Source: Woeseiaceae bacterium (GTDB taxonomy: Bacteria; Pseudomonadota; Gammaproteobacteria; Steroidobacterales; Woeseiaceae). From it: 64,000 nt of DNA. The translations under genes were made by a program, and so were the position numbers. Shown here one piece after another: positions 10,410-18,539 of this stretch. The stretch lies in NCBI GenBank assembly GCA_021773135.1, contig JAJFKP010000024.1, forward strand, positions 17,253 through 81,252, given 5' to 3'. Numbering within the stretch: the first letter of the stretch is position 1; every line of letters starts with the position of its first letter. Below the pieces are notes generated by a model that ran no database searches, was not told the DNA's origin, and worked only from the letters and a program-made list of their open reading frames with translations.

Positions 10410-11471
10410 TCACTTGCCCTGCGATTTGAGCGCTGATTCGAGCAATCGGGCGGTGATGTCGACGATGGGAACCACCCTATCGTAGGCCATACGCGTCGGG
10501 CCGATTACGCCCAGGACGCCGACGTGGTCGTCGTCAAGGTGGTAGGGCGCAGTCACAATACTGCAGTCATCGAGAATCTTGTACCCGGATTCATTACCTA
10601 TGAAGACCTGGACGCCGTCGGCATCAATGCTTTTGTCGAGCAGGGAGAGCATGAATCGTTTGCGCGAAAACGTATCAAATAGCCGGCGCAGGGTCTCCAC
10701 GTCGGACATTTCCGCAAAATCCATCAGCTTCGTTTCGCCTGACAGGACGAATTCCTCTTTTGGTTCCGCGGCGTCTTTCATCGCCGACTGGGCTACCGAA
10801 ATTATGTCGAGCATGGCCTGGTTCATCGTGTCGCGTGTTTCTTCCAGGTCCTCGATCAGCCGTTTGCGAATTTGTTCCAGATCGACGCCAACGTAATTGG
10901 TATTGATGTAGTTTGCGGCGCGCTGCAGCTCGTCGCGTGTGTAGGGTTTTTCCGTATGCAATACACGGTTTTGCACTTCGCGGTCATTGATGACGAGAAT
11001 TGCCAGAACGCGGTTCTCTGATAAAGACAGGAACTCGATTTGCCTGAGAACCGCTCGCTGCCCTTTGGGGACCGTCACCACGCCGGCCAGGCTGGTTACA
11101 TCGGACAGCATGCCCGAGACTGAATCGAGCAGCGAACCGGGGTTGTCTGCCTGGCCCACAAGCTGCGTTTTCAGGCGGTCGATATCTGCCTGCTTTGGCG
11201 TTTTGTAACGGATTAACGAATCGACAAACAGACGGTAACCCTGTGCGGTTGGCACTCTGCCAGCAGAAGTGTGCGGTGCTGCGATCAGTCCCATTTCTTC
11301 CAGATCAGACATAACATTACGGATTGTTGCCGGGCTCAATTCGATTCCGGGATTGCGCGCCAGAGTCCTGCTGCCGACCGGCTGGCCGTCCTGAATAAAG
11401 CGCTGGATCAGCACTTTCAGCAAATGCTGGGCGCGTTCGTTGGGGAGCTTAGAAACTGATTCCGTTGACAT
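10410..11471 (-). CDS. hrcA: Heat-inducible transcription repressor HrcA
   Basis: Repressor that in many bacteria binds CIRCE operators ahead of groE and dnaK operons and is kept folded by GroEL. I place the start at ATG 11471 (MSTESVSKLPNERAQHLLKV), giving 353 residues. The frame extends to 11534, but the extra 21 residues are unlike the family. The N-terminal winged helix includes QPVGSRTLARN and LSPATIRNVMSDLEEMGL (residues ~29-60). No CIRCE (TTAGCACTC-N9-GAGTGCTAA) is seen in the window, so its targets may be elsewhere, for example at groESL. Confidence 0.95.
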   Translation of the reverse strand: MSTESVSKLPNERAQHLLKVLIQRFIQDGQPVGSRTLARNPGIELSPATIRNVMSDLEEMGLIAAPHTSAGRVPTAQGYRLFVDSLIRYKTPKQADIDRLKTQLVGQADNPGSLLDSVSGMLSDVTSLAGVVTVPKGQRAVLRQIEFLSLSENRVLAILVINDREVQNRVLHTEKPYTRDELQRAANYINTNYVGVDLEQIRKRLIEDLEETRDTMNQAMLDIISVAQSAMKDAAEPKEEFVLSGETKLMDFAEMSDVETLRRLFDTFSRKRFMLSLLDKSIDADGVQVFIGNESGYKILDDCSIVTAPYHLDDDHVGVLGVIGPTRMAYDRVVPIVDITARLLESALKSQGK

Positions 11472-11579
11472 TTGCACAGTTACGAGAAATGGGCAGCTAA
11501 CACGGTATGGTAGGGTGAACCAAAAAGCTAGCAACGGGTTGGCGATGGGTCAAGGGTTTGTAACAATCGCAGTCCCTGT

Positions 11580-11608
11580 TTGACTGTAGCCCCACCGAAT
11601 TACATTTT
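11580..11608 (+). promoter_or_regulatory. Weak candidate sigma-70 promoter ahead of nadK
   Basis: TTGACT at 11580-11585 is followed by a 17-nt spacer and CATTTT at 11603-11608. The -35 element is good and the -10 is poor (3 of 6). It lies 24-52 bp upstream of nadK in the gap shared with divergent hrcA. Tentative. Confidence 0.3.
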
Positions 11609-11631
11609 TTTGCGGAGAGTTCCGGCTCTGT

Positions 11632-12528
11632 ATGACCAATCAATTCAGAAAGGTAGCCCTTGTCGGGCTGTATGCCGACGCGCGTGTCGCCGAACCGATG
11701 CGAATGATATCGGAATACCTTTCAAACGCTGGCATAGACGTAATGGCCGAAGCGGCCTACGCAGAAAGCCTGTCCGCCAGGGTGGTCGATACCGACACTC
11801 TGACGAGCGAGGCTGATCTTATTATTGCCGTCGGCGGAGACGGCACCATGCTGCACGCTGCGTCAATGACGAAAGATGTCCAGGTGCCATTGCTGGGCGT
11901 CAACCGTGGCCGGCTTGGTTTTCTCTCAGACGTTACACCGGATGAGATGCTGCAAAGTCTCGACCAGATATTCAGTGGCAATTTTTCAATGGAGGCCCGG
12001 CTCCGGCTCACTGCGACCATCGTCAGGCAAGAGGCTGACAACGACAGTGAACTCGCGCTCAATGACGTCGTCCTGCAGCGCAGGGATACCGGTCGAATTC
12101 TTGATTTCGAGACCCGGATAAACGGCAACTATGTCAATACCCATATGGCTGACGGGCTGATTGTGGCAACACCGACCGGTTCGACCGCCTATGCCCTGAG
12201 TTGCGGCGGCCCGATTATCGAGCCACAGCTTGGTGCCGTGGTTGTCGTGCCAATATGCCCGCACACGCTCAGCGACAGACCGGTCGTCATTCCGGCTGAA
12301 CAGGACATTGAAGTAACGTTGTTGCCACGTGACGGCACCCAGGCCGAGATCAGCGTGGACGGGCACTCCATGGGTGCATTCAATACTGGCGACACGCTGC
12401 GAATCAAGGCAGCAGCTAACCCGGCCAGGCTGATTCACCCCCCGGGTTATGACTATTACGAGATACTTCGTTCGAAACTCCACTGGGGCCGGGACAGCCG
12501 GATTCGAAACCTTGGGAGCACAGAATAG
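11632..12528 (+). CDS. nadK: NAD kinase
   Basis: Phosphorylates NAD to NADP with ATP or polyphosphate. The 298-residue protein has the GGDGTMLHAAS motif (residues ~67-77), the conserved LGVNRGRLGFLSDV, and the glycine-rich TPTGSTAYALSCGGPI (~183-198). It is divergent from hrcA. The stop codon (12526-12528) directly abuts the GTG start of recN, implying one transcript and translational coupling. The nadK-recN order is conserved in gammaproteobacteria. Confidence 0.97.
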   Translation: MTNQFRKVALVGLYADARVAEPMRMISEYLSNAGIDVMAEAAYAESLSARVVDTDTLTSEADLIIAVGGDGTMLHAASMTKDVQVPLLGVNRGRLGFLSDVTPDEMLQSLDQIFSGNFSMEARLRLTATIVRQEADNDSELALNDVVLQRRDTGRILDFETRINGNYVNTHMADGLIVATPTGSTAYALSCGGPIIEPQLGAVVVVPICPHTLSDRPVVIPAEQDIEVTLLPRDGTQAEISVDGHSMGAFNTGDTLRIKAAANPARLIHPPGYDYYEILRSKLHWGRDSRIRNLGSTE

Positions 12529-14226
12529 GTGCTGACGAATATTCAGGTCAGGAATTTCGCAATTATTGATGCGGTCGAGATTGAATTCGGCGCCGGGATG
12601 ACGGTTCTAACCGGCGAGACCGGTGCCGGCAAGTCTATCCTGGTGGATTCACTGGGTTTCGTCCTGGGTGAGCGCGGTAACAGCGGGCTCGTGCGCACTG
12701 GCGCTAAAAGGGCCGAATTCACGGCTGAATTCGATCTTGCCAAATTACCGGCGGCGCGCGAGTGGCTCGAGGAACAAATGCTCGACCAGGACGACGAGTG
12801 CAATTTACGACGCGTCATTGGCACCGACGGTCGATCACGAGCCTTTATTAATGGCAACAGCGTTCCCTTACAGAGTCTCAAGACGTTGGGCGAAATGCTC
12901 CTGGATATTCACGGCCAGCATTTTCACCAGTCTCTTGCACGCCGCGATGTACAGCGAAACGTACTCGACTATTGCGGCGGTCTGACCGATTTGTCCGCTG
13001 CAACCAGCAATGCGTTCAACGAATGGAGCACGCTTGCAGAACAGCTAATTGAACTGGAGTCTGCAGACAACGACAGAAGCTCGCGCCTCGAACTGCTGCG
13101 TTTCCAGCTTGGCGAAATGGACACTCTGGATTTGCAGCCGGGCGAATACGAGGCGCTGTCGCTGGAACGCAGCAAGTTGCAGAACAGCGGCAGACTGGCG
13201 GAAGGCGTTAGCCTCACTTTGCAGCGACTTTATGATGCCGACGAGGGAAACGCTCAGTCCCTGCTGGCAGAGGCAACACAGACGATTGAAAGTCTTGCAG
13301 CGATGGATACCACGCTGGCATCGACCTTGAGTATTCTCCAGGAAGCCACAATTCATGTTTCCGAAGCCGCCGAAAACCTGCGCCGCTACGGCGACTCGCT
13401 CGACATGGACCCTGCCCGGCAAAATTGGGTCGAGGAACGGCTCGACGCGATTGTCAATATCGCCCGGAAGCATAAAATCGAGCCGGAAGAAATTTACGAC
13501 CTGCACAGCCGGTTGAGTAAACAGCTGGATGATCTGCTGCATGTCGAAGAACGTGGCGCTGAACTACAACAGGCCGTAAGCGCGGCAGAAAAAAAGTTTC
13601 GCAGTTCGGCCGGAAAATTATCAGCCGGGCGCAAGAAAGCCGGCAAAGCATTCTCGACGGCGGTGACCGCCGCCATGTCAGGATTGGGCATGCCCGGTGG
13701 CGTTTTTGAAGTCAGCATCAAGCCGCGCGATACGGGTGATGCGCGCGCGAACGGTCTTGATATCGTCGAATACCTGATTAGTGCTAATCCGGGCCAGAAA
13801 CCCATGCCACTATCCAAAGTTGCCTCAGGTGGCGAATTGTCGCGAATGAGTCTTGCCATTCAGGTGATCGCGAGCGATGGCAGCGCTATTCCCACCATGG
13901 TTTTCGACGAAGTGGACAGCGGCGTCGGTGGCGGTGTCGCTGAGATGGTGGGTCTGCGTTTACGGGAAATCGGGCAGTCCCGCCAGGTTTTCTGCGTGAC
14001 ACATTTGCCCCAGGTTGCGAGCCTTGGCGACAATCATTTCCGAATCGCGAAGCTTACGGATGGCACGACAACGAAAACCTCGATTGCAAAATTATCCAAG
14101 GACGAACGTGTCGAGGAGATTGCGCGTATGTTGGGCGGCGTTGAAATCACTCAACGCAGCCGTGACCACGCTGCCGAAATGCTTGATCTGGATCGTCTGA
14201 ACCGGACGCGCAATAAAACCGCGTGA
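12529..14226 (+). CDS. recN: DNA repair protein RecN
   Basis: SMC-like ATPase acting in double-strand break repair. The 565-residue protein has the Walker A motif GETGAGKSIL (residues ~29-38), a long coiled-coil middle region, the ABC signature ASGGELSRMSLA (~437-448), Walker B TMVFDEVDSGVGG and the H-loop region CVTHLPQVAS. The start is GTG at 12529, the first base after the nadK stop, because the protein then begins MLTNIQVRNFAIID, the expected N-terminus. It is convergent with fur, 15 bp away. Confidence 0.98.
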   Translation: MLTNIQVRNFAIIDAVEIEFGAGMTVLTGETGAGKSILVDSLGFVLGERGNSGLVRTGAKRAEFTAEFDLAKLPAAREWLEEQMLDQDDECNLRRVIGTDGRSRAFINGNSVPLQSLKTLGEMLLDIHGQHFHQSLARRDVQRNVLDYCGGLTDLSAATSNAFNEWSTLAEQLIELESADNDRSSRLELLRFQLGEMDTLDLQPGEYEALSLERSKLQNSGRLAEGVSLTLQRLYDADEGNAQSLLAEATQTIESLAAMDTTLASTLSILQEATIHVSEAAENLRRYGDSLDMDPARQNWVEERLDAIVNIARKHKIEPEEIYDLHSRLSKQLDDLLHVEERGAELQQAVSAAEKKFRSSAGKLSAGRKKAGKAFSTAVTAAMSGLGMPGGVFEVSIKPRDTGDARANGLDIVEYLISANPGQKPMPLSKVASGGELSRMSLAIQVIASDGSAIPTMVFDEVDSGVGGGVAEMVGLRLREIGQSRQVFCVTHLPQVASLGDNHFRIAKLTDGTTTKTSIAKLSKDERVEEIARMLGGVEITQRSRDHAAEMLDLDRLNRTRNKTA

Positions 14227-14241
14227 GCAAAGCCGGTTGCC

Positions 14242-14676
14242 TCAGGCGCCGTCCTTGTCCTTCTTCAAGGGCCGTACGTACAGCACCAGGTTGTGGTCGA
14301 CCAGCTCGTAGCCGTACTCTGTGGCAATTCGCTTCTGAATTTCTTCGATGTCGTCGTTGATGAACTCCACGACGTCACCGGTTTCAATACAGACCATGTG
14401 ATCATGGTGATCACCGCTGTCCAGCTCAAATATGGAATGGCCGCCTTCGAAATTGTGGCGAATAACGAGACCGGCAGCCTCGAACTGAGTGAGCACCCGG
14501 TAAACAGTGGCCAGGCCAATATCTTCGCCCGTATCGAGTAATTCGCGGTAAATATCCTCCGCACTCATATGTCGAAGCGTATTGGTTTCGAGAATTTCCA
14601 GAATTTTCAACCGCGGTAGCGTGACTTTCAGACCGGCCTTACGCAATTCCTGACGCTGTAACATCTTCTGACTCAC
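14242..14676 (-). CDS. fur: Ferric uptake regulator Fur
   Basis: Fe(II)-responsive repressor of iron uptake genes. The 144-residue protein has the winged helix with GLATVYRVLTQFEAAGLV (residues ~54-71) and the metal-binding HHDHMVC stretch (90-96). The E. coli-type CxxC after the HHDH is reduced to a single cysteine (C96, followed by IET), and there is no C-terminal CxxC, so the structural zinc site of E. coli Fur is incomplete. Single-cysteine Fur proteins occur in other gammaproteobacteria such as Pseudomonas. It is divergent from bamE, the common arrangement. Confidence 0.95.
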   Translation of the reverse strand: MSQKMLQRQELRKAGLKVTLPRLKILEILETNTLRHMSAEDIYRELLDTGEDIGLATVYRVLTQFEAAGLVIRHNFEGGHSIFELDSGDHHDHMVCIETGDVVEFINDDIEEIQKRIATEYGYELVDHNLVLYVRPLKKDKDGA

Positions 14677-14762
14677 TCTGCCAATGGGGGAAAGAATATG
14701 CGGCGGCTACCGCGGCGCGTGACAAGTCGGTATCATGCGCCGCTATTATGACCCAGTTACAG

Positions 14763-14776
14763 CAGTGGCTCCACTG
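14763..14776. repeat. 14-bp inverted repeat in the fur-bamE gap
   Basis: CAGTGG-CT-CCACTG is a perfect dyad in the 162-bp region between the divergent fur and bamE starts. It could be an operator for either gene. It does not resemble the AT-rich Fur box, and I see no clear Fur box here. Confidence 0.35.
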
Positions 14777-14838
14777 GGGTTTATCGTGCGATATTCAAAA
14801 AACGCACGAATCACACACTTCATTGTCAATCCTAAATC

Positions 14839-15165
14839 ATGCGTAAAAGCCTGCTCTTAATGATGTTTCTATCAGTTAGCCTGCTGGCTGGCGGCTGTGT
14901 ATACCAGGCGGCGCTTTCGCAGGGAAATCTTCTCGATCAGGAAGACATCGACCAGGTAGAGGTCGGCATGACGCGCGGACAGATTCGCTTTCTTCTGGGT
15001 ACGCCGATGATTGATGACCCGTTTCACGAAGATCGCTGGGATTACATTTATTTCTTGCGGATCGGCCGGGAAAAAGCGTCGTTTAAACGCTGGGTCTCCA
15101 TTCTGTTTGACGGCGAGAACGTCGTTGAAATTCGTAAAGATCAGGAATTGCGCGAAGACCTTTAG
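14839..15165 (+). CDS. bamE: Outer membrane assembly lipoprotein BamE (SmpA/OmlA)
   Basis: Lipoprotein of the BAM complex that inserts beta-barrel proteins into the outer membrane. The 108-residue precursor has a signal peptide ending in LLAGGC, with the lipidated cysteine at position 20. The mature domain has the family motif VEVGMTRGQIRFLLGTPMI (~41-59) and DRWDYIYFLR. It is divergent from fur. Its stop codon (15163-15165) overlaps the stop of the convergent RnfH-family gene, leaving no room for an intergenic terminator. Confidence 0.95.
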   Translation: MRKSLLLMMFLSVSLLAGGCVYQAALSQGNLLDQEDIDQVEVGMTRGQIRFLLGTPMIDDPFHEDRWDYIYFLRIGREKASFKRWVSILFDGENVVEIRKDQELREDL

Positions 15166-15488
15166 GGATCTGGACTACGCAAGCCGGATCCGCCCATGTA
15201 CCGCCCATCTGTGGCAAGTTGGCGCCGCGCGTCGCGGGGATCCTTTTCCAGGTGCCGCAGGATCTCGATACGATCGCCTTGATGCACCAGCCCGTCGGGT
15301 GGCACCGGTTTCCCCCAAACCGCGAGCGGCAATGACTCAATACGGTCATGAGGAAAAAGATCAGATATTCCGGACAGCAAGACCGCTTCTCCGCAGGTTG
15401 TCCCCTGTTTGACCCGAATTTCGACCAGGCTCTGCCGGTCGGCAGTTCCGTAGGCGACCTCTAGTCTGAGTTCGTCTGTATCACTCAT
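15162..15488 (-). CDS. RnfH family protein (RatB-like, UPF0125)
   Basis: Small ubiquitin-like-fold protein usually encoded beside ratA. I start at ATG 15488 (MSDTDELRLEVAYGT), giving 108 residues. The longer frame to 15668 overlaps ratA completely out of frame. Family features are the N-terminal VEVAYGT-like strand and LAVWGKPVPPDGLVHQGDRIEI (two parts near residues 56-76). Its biochemical role is not established. It lies 14 bp downstream of the ratA-like gene and is probably co-transcribed with it. Confidence 0.88.
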   Translation of the reverse strand: MSDTDELRLEVAYGTADRQSLVEIRVKQGTTCGEAVLLSGISDLFPHDRIESLPLAVWGKPVPPDGLVHQGDRIEILRHLEKDPRDARRQLATDGRYMGGSGLRSPDP

Positions 15489-15502
15489 CAAAGCTTCTCG
15501 CG

Positions 15503-15934
15503 CTATGAATACACTTCGGCAGCACGCTGGGTGAAGGCGTCCACCAGCGAATTGCAGGTTTGCTCGAAGAACGGTCCGAACATCATGTCGACCATACGAC
15601 TGTTGAACTGGAACTCCAGCTGCAACGTTATTTTGCAGCCCTGATCGCCCAGTTCGGTGAATTGCCATCCACCTTCAAGGGTTTTGAACGGGCCGCCTAG
15701 CAGTGCCAGGTCGATCGATTCGTATTCCCTGCGCGTATTACGCGTCGTGAACGATTTCGTAATTGATCCCTGCTGCAATTCGACGCGCGCATCCATTGTA
15801 GCTCCGTCCCGCGACACAATTTCCGAATGATTGCACCAGGGGAGAAATTCAGAGTACGAATTAACATCGTCGACAAGCTCAAACATTTGTTTGGCCGAAT
15901 AAGGGACTATTGCAGTTCGATTGACAGTTCGCAT
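15503..15934 (-). CDS. ratA: RatA family START-domain protein (Coq10-like)
   Basis: START/polyketide-cyclase fold protein. In E. coli RatA blocks 70S ribosome association; homologues resemble the ubiquinone-binding protein Coq10. The start is ATG 15934 (MRTVNRTAIVPYSAKQMFELV), 143 residues; a longer frame to 16087 adds an unsupported leader. The family motif includes DVNSYSEFLPWC (~residues 23-34) and the C-terminal helix FFEQTCNSLVDAFTQRA. Divergent from smpB, with the ratB-like gene downstream: the conserved smpB/ratA/ratB neighbourhood. Whether it acts as toxin or quinone-binding protein cannot be told from sequence. Confidence 0.9.
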   Translation of the reverse strand: MRTVNRTAIVPYSAKQMFELVDDVNSYSEFLPWCNHSEIVSRDGATMDARVELQQGSITKSFTTRNTRREYESIDLALLGGPFKTLEGGWQFTELGDQGCKITLQLEFQFNSRMVDMMFGPFFEQTCNSLVDAFTQRAAEVYS

Positions 15935-16099
15935 TGATGGTTCGAGTCGAGGATAAATCGGTCGGGCGACACGTCGCAGATTGCCTGTTGGCATGGTTGA
16001 GGCCCTATTGGAGCAAAATGAATTGCAAACAACAAACGTTGATGGGCAACCTGTCTTATAATCGCCGCCCGACCGATTCAGCCTCAATCAGACCCATCC

Positions 16100-16576
16100 G
16101 TGAGCAAAGACAAGAAAGCAGCACCGGCAAAAATAGCCGTCAACAAGAAAGCCCGCCACGACTTCTTTATCGAAGATACAGTTGAGGCTGGCGTCGCATT
16201 GCAGGGATGGGAGGTGAAAAGCCTCAGGGATGGTCGTGCCCAGATCACCGAGGGGTATGTCAACCTGCGCGGCGGTGAGGCGTGGCTTTTCGGTGCACAC
16301 ATAACTCCGCTTGGCACTGCTTCTACCCATATCCGTCCGGACCCAACACGTACTCGCAAGCTGCTATTGCACCGGCATGAGCTGGATCGCTTGATCGGTG
16401 CTGTCGAGCGCAAAGGATATACGCTGGTTCCGCTCAATCTGCACTGGAGCAAAGGCCGGGTGAAACTCGATATCGGCCTCGCGAAAGGCAAAAAGATGCA
16501 TGACAAACGAGCCACGAAGAAAGAACAGGACTGGAAGCGCGAACAGGGCCGAATAATGAAATCCTTGAATCAATAA
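16100..16576 (+). CDS. smpB: SsrA-binding protein SmpB
   Basis: Binds tmRNA and brings it to stalled ribosomes for trans-translation. The 158-residue protein has the OB-fold core with [20 protein letters not shown] (~residues 18-37), [17 protein letters not shown], and the basic C-terminal tail ([19 protein letters not shown]) that helixes into the mRNA path. The start is GTG at 16100. tmRNA itself begins 163 bp downstream on the same strand, so both partners of the rescue system are adjacent. Confidence 0.98.
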   Translation: MSKDKKAAPAKIAVNKKARHDFFIEDTVEAGVALQGWEVKSLRDGRAQITEGYVNLRGGEAWLFGAHITPLGTASTHIRPDPTRTRKLLLHRHELDRLIGAVERKGYTLVPLNLHWSKGRVKLDIGLAKGKKMHDKRATKKEQDWKREQGRIMKSLNQ

Positions 16577-16739
16577 AAGTCATTAATTCAATAAGTTACA
16601 ATATATACCTCATGCTAATTAGCACTAACTGACACGGCGTAATTCCAGCCGCCGCGGTGCAGTCCCTTGCTAACAATAGTGCGGGGTGGATTGTAATTTC
16701 AATGACTGCCCTTACACTTGAGTGTCGGAACGGTTATCC

Positions 16740-17102
16740 GGGGGCGAATTGGATTCGACGTGGGTTGCGAAGCTCCGAGTGCATGCCGAGGGACAGATCA
16801 CCTCGTAAAACCAGCTGTAAACCTTATAGTTGCCAACGACGACAACTACGCGCTAGCTGCTTAAAAACCAGTCTTAGCGTCTTCTGCCCGGCTCGTGCTT
16901 GTGCGGCTGGATCCCAGGAGTCACTTACACAAGACCGCGGCAAGGGCATGTTCAGGGCCTGAACCGTTAAATCCTTACTGAACTGGTTACAGGTTTTCCC
17001 TGCCCGTCGGGTAGCCCGTAATGAGATTAAAGACGGAATAAGCCTGTCGAGCTCGTAGTGGAGGGCTTGCGGACGCGGGTTCGATCCCCGCCGCCTCCAC
17101 CA
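16740..17102 (+). ncRNA. ssrA: Transfer-messenger RNA (one-piece tmRNA)
   Basis: Rescues stalled ribosomes with SmpB. The 5' end GGGGGCGAATTGGATTCGAC and the 3' end pair through the acceptor stem: 16740-16746 with 17092-17098, 7 bp with the G-U at position 3 also seen in E. coli. The 3' end has a T-arm (GGGTTCGATCCCC) and an encoded CCA at 17100-17102. The resume codon GCC at 16832 starts the tag ANDDNYALAA, ending at TAA 16862-16864, typical of gammaproteobacteria. It is not permuted into two pieces. A strong terminator follows at 17114-17137. I could not place a convincing promoter in 16577-16739. Confidence 0.97.
16832..16864 (+). other. tmRNA tag reading frame (ANDDNYALAA)
   Basis: Ten codons GCC AAC GAC GAC AAC TAC GCG CTA GCT GCT then TAA, preceded by the conserved TAGTT context. 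The C-terminal ALAA is the ClpXP/ClpAP recognition signal. Confidence 0.95.
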
Positions 17103-17113
17103 ACAAACAGAAT

Positions 17114-17137
17114 GGCTGCCGCAAGGCAGCCTTTTTT
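17114..17137 (+). terminator. Rho-independent terminator of ssrA
   Basis: GGCTGCC (17114-17120), loop GCAA, GGCAGCC (17125-17131), then six T (17132-17137). A perfect 7-bp GC-rich stem with a stable tetraloop, 11 bp past the tmRNA CCA. Confidence 0.92.
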
Positions 17138-17174
17138 GTTTTTGTGGACAGCGCGTGGAGCGAAGCCGCGTAGC

Positions 17175-17265
17175 GGGTTCACAAAATGCGCCAGCATTTT
17201 GGACGCACGCAGTGCGCCCGAAGGGCGAGGATCGCGATTAAGCGATCCGAGTCAATCCCCGCCTG
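17175..17265 (+). repeat. Structured 91-bp direct repeat, copy 1
   Basis: Offset by exactly 182 bp from copy 2, with about five mismatches. It contains three successive perfect hairpins: CAAAATGC-GCCA-GCATTTTG, GCCC-GAA-GGGC and GATCGC-GATTAA-GCGATC. All stems are intact in this copy. I read it as a dispersed non-coding repeat placed downstream of a stable RNA gene. Confidence 0.85.
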
Positions 17266-17356
17266 GTTCCTAACGCCTCAGGCAAAGCCAATCGGGGGGA
17301 CTAAAGATCAATCCGCACCGATCGGCAGCGCGTTGGCAGAAACTGCAAACGGATTG

Positions 17357-17447
17357 GGGTTCACAAAATGCGCCAGCATTTTGGACGCACGCAGTGCGCG
17401 CGAAGGGCGAGGATCACGATTAAGCGATCTGAGTCAATCCCGACCTG
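17357..17447 (+). repeat. Structured 91-bp direct repeat, copy 2
   Basis: Second copy of the element. The first hairpin is intact, but the second stem (GCGC-GAA-GGGC) and third stem (GATCAC-GATTAA-GCGATC) each carry one uncompensated mismatch relative to copy 1, so this copy looks the more decayed. Confidence 0.85.
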
Positions 17448-17641
17448 ACACCCACCTTCAACATCATTCGAAATAGCTGCCTCCGGGCACGCTTTTATTG
17501 TTTGCTGGCAACCCGCGTAGCAAAGTCGCTGTTCTTGTCATAAGGCAATAACTGACCCGTTTTCATCTCGCATACGATGAACTATGGTAGCCAGATTGCC
17601 TAAAGGCCTCACCCCTGTCTGCCGATACCCCATGTGTGGTT

Positions 17642-18370
17642 ATGCCAGTTGAAAATCGCAATTATTATGATGTCCTCCATGTGAGCCGTGATGCCCCGTT
17701 GGCAATCATTCGCGGCAGCTATCGCACGCTGATGCAGCACATGAAGAACCATCCTGACCTGGGCGGAGATACAGCGACGGCCGCACTGATCAACGAAGCC
17801 TATGCGGTACTCAGTAACCCCGACAAGCGGGCCGAATACGACGCAGAGCTGGATATCATGGCGAGAATCGCCGGCGGCGTACCAGGCGGACACGCGGACC
17901 ACGAGCCTGGTACTGTCTCGGATCGAATGCTTGACGCCTCGCGGGAATGCATTTTCTGTGCGACTTCGCATGATTTCGGCGCAGGCAGAAAGCTCGACGA
18001 AACCTGTGAAAGATGTGGCAGCCCGCTGGCCATCGCAGAAAACCAGCGTATTGAGTCAATAGGTCAACGATCCATCTTGCGGATCGACAAAGAACAGGAA
18101 ATCACTTTTTACACCCAATGGCCGCAATCGAGCGCATTCACCGGTCGTACTGAAGACATTTCGCTGAACGGACTCCGTTTTGCAACTGAGCAAGAGCTCC
18201 GCGAGGGACAGCGTATTAAAATAGTAAGCGAATTCCTCGAAGCAGTCGCCAACGTGACCAACTGCAACTACTACCGCGTGGGATTGAAGGTGCAATGCGT
18301 TGCCGGTGTATCGTTTGCGACACTGCGCTATTTAAAGTCCGTTGGCGGTTTTGTGTCCTCACATGTGTGA
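17642..18370 (+). CDS. J-domain protein with Cys4 motif and PilZ-like domain
   Basis: A 242-residue cytoplasmic protein of unusual build. Residues 6-70 are a J domain (NYYDVLHVSRDA, with HPD at 37-39), so it may engage DnaK. Residues 103-125 carry CxxC-x15-CxxC (CIFC and CERC), a probable zinc ribbon. Residues ~145-235 resemble PilZ, with DISLNGLRF (172-180) in place of DxSxxG; the upstream RxxxR needed for classical c-di-GMP binding is not clear. I start at ATG 17642; a GTG two codons earlier (17636) is possible. It stands alone after the ssrA repeats. The function is unknown; a second-messenger-linked chaperone adaptor is only a hypothesis. Confidence 0.8.
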   Translation: MPVENRNYYDVLHVSRDAPLAIIRGSYRTLMQHMKNHPDLGGDTATAALINEAYAVLSNPDKRAEYDAELDIMARIAGGVPGGHADHEPGTVSDRMLDASRECIFCATSHDFGAGRKLDETCERCGSPLAIAENQRIESIGQRSILRIDKEQEITFYTQWPQSSAFTGRTEDISLNGLRFATEQELREGQRIKIVSEFLEAVANVTNCNYYRVGLKVQCVAGVSFATLRYLKSVGGFVSSHV

Positions 18371-18539
18371 TCGGCCACAGGCGCAATTCCTGTAGTATGG
18401 CGCCGACGCATGCAGCAATAACTAAACGTCAGGGATACACCAAAACTCTTTTCGCTACCGCCTCTCCGGCCGGCTCCGGGATGGTTTCCGTCGGGAGAAT
18501 CGATCTCTCTGAGAAACCAGAAGACGAACAAACGCAATT

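Larger units (their letters stand above)
17142..17635. other. 494-bp gene-free stretch after tmRNA holding a duplicated structured repeat
   Basis: No credible gene is seen; short frames here fall inside the repeats. It contains two 91-bp direct repeat copies (17175-17265 and 17357-17447) and a 91-bp spacer. Then comes about 190 bp leading to the J-domain gene, in which I see nothing further. The 3' end of tmRNA is a common integration target, but no integrase or duplicated tmRNA end is visible. Confidence 0.7.

Noticed and set aside
16612..16632. TTAGCACTAACT resembling a CIRCE half-site upstream of ssrA
   Set aside because: Only one arm is present; the inverted GAGTGCTAA arm is missing.
16740..17447. 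Genomic island inserted at ssrA
   Set aside because: No integrase, no duplicated tmRNA 3' end and no foreign gene block; only small repeats are present.
17058..17476. Two short plus-strand frames starting in the tmRNA 3' end or in the repeat
   Set aside because: They encode the same peptide (GFTKCASILDAR) because they lie in the repeated element; a recurrent spurious translation, not a gene.
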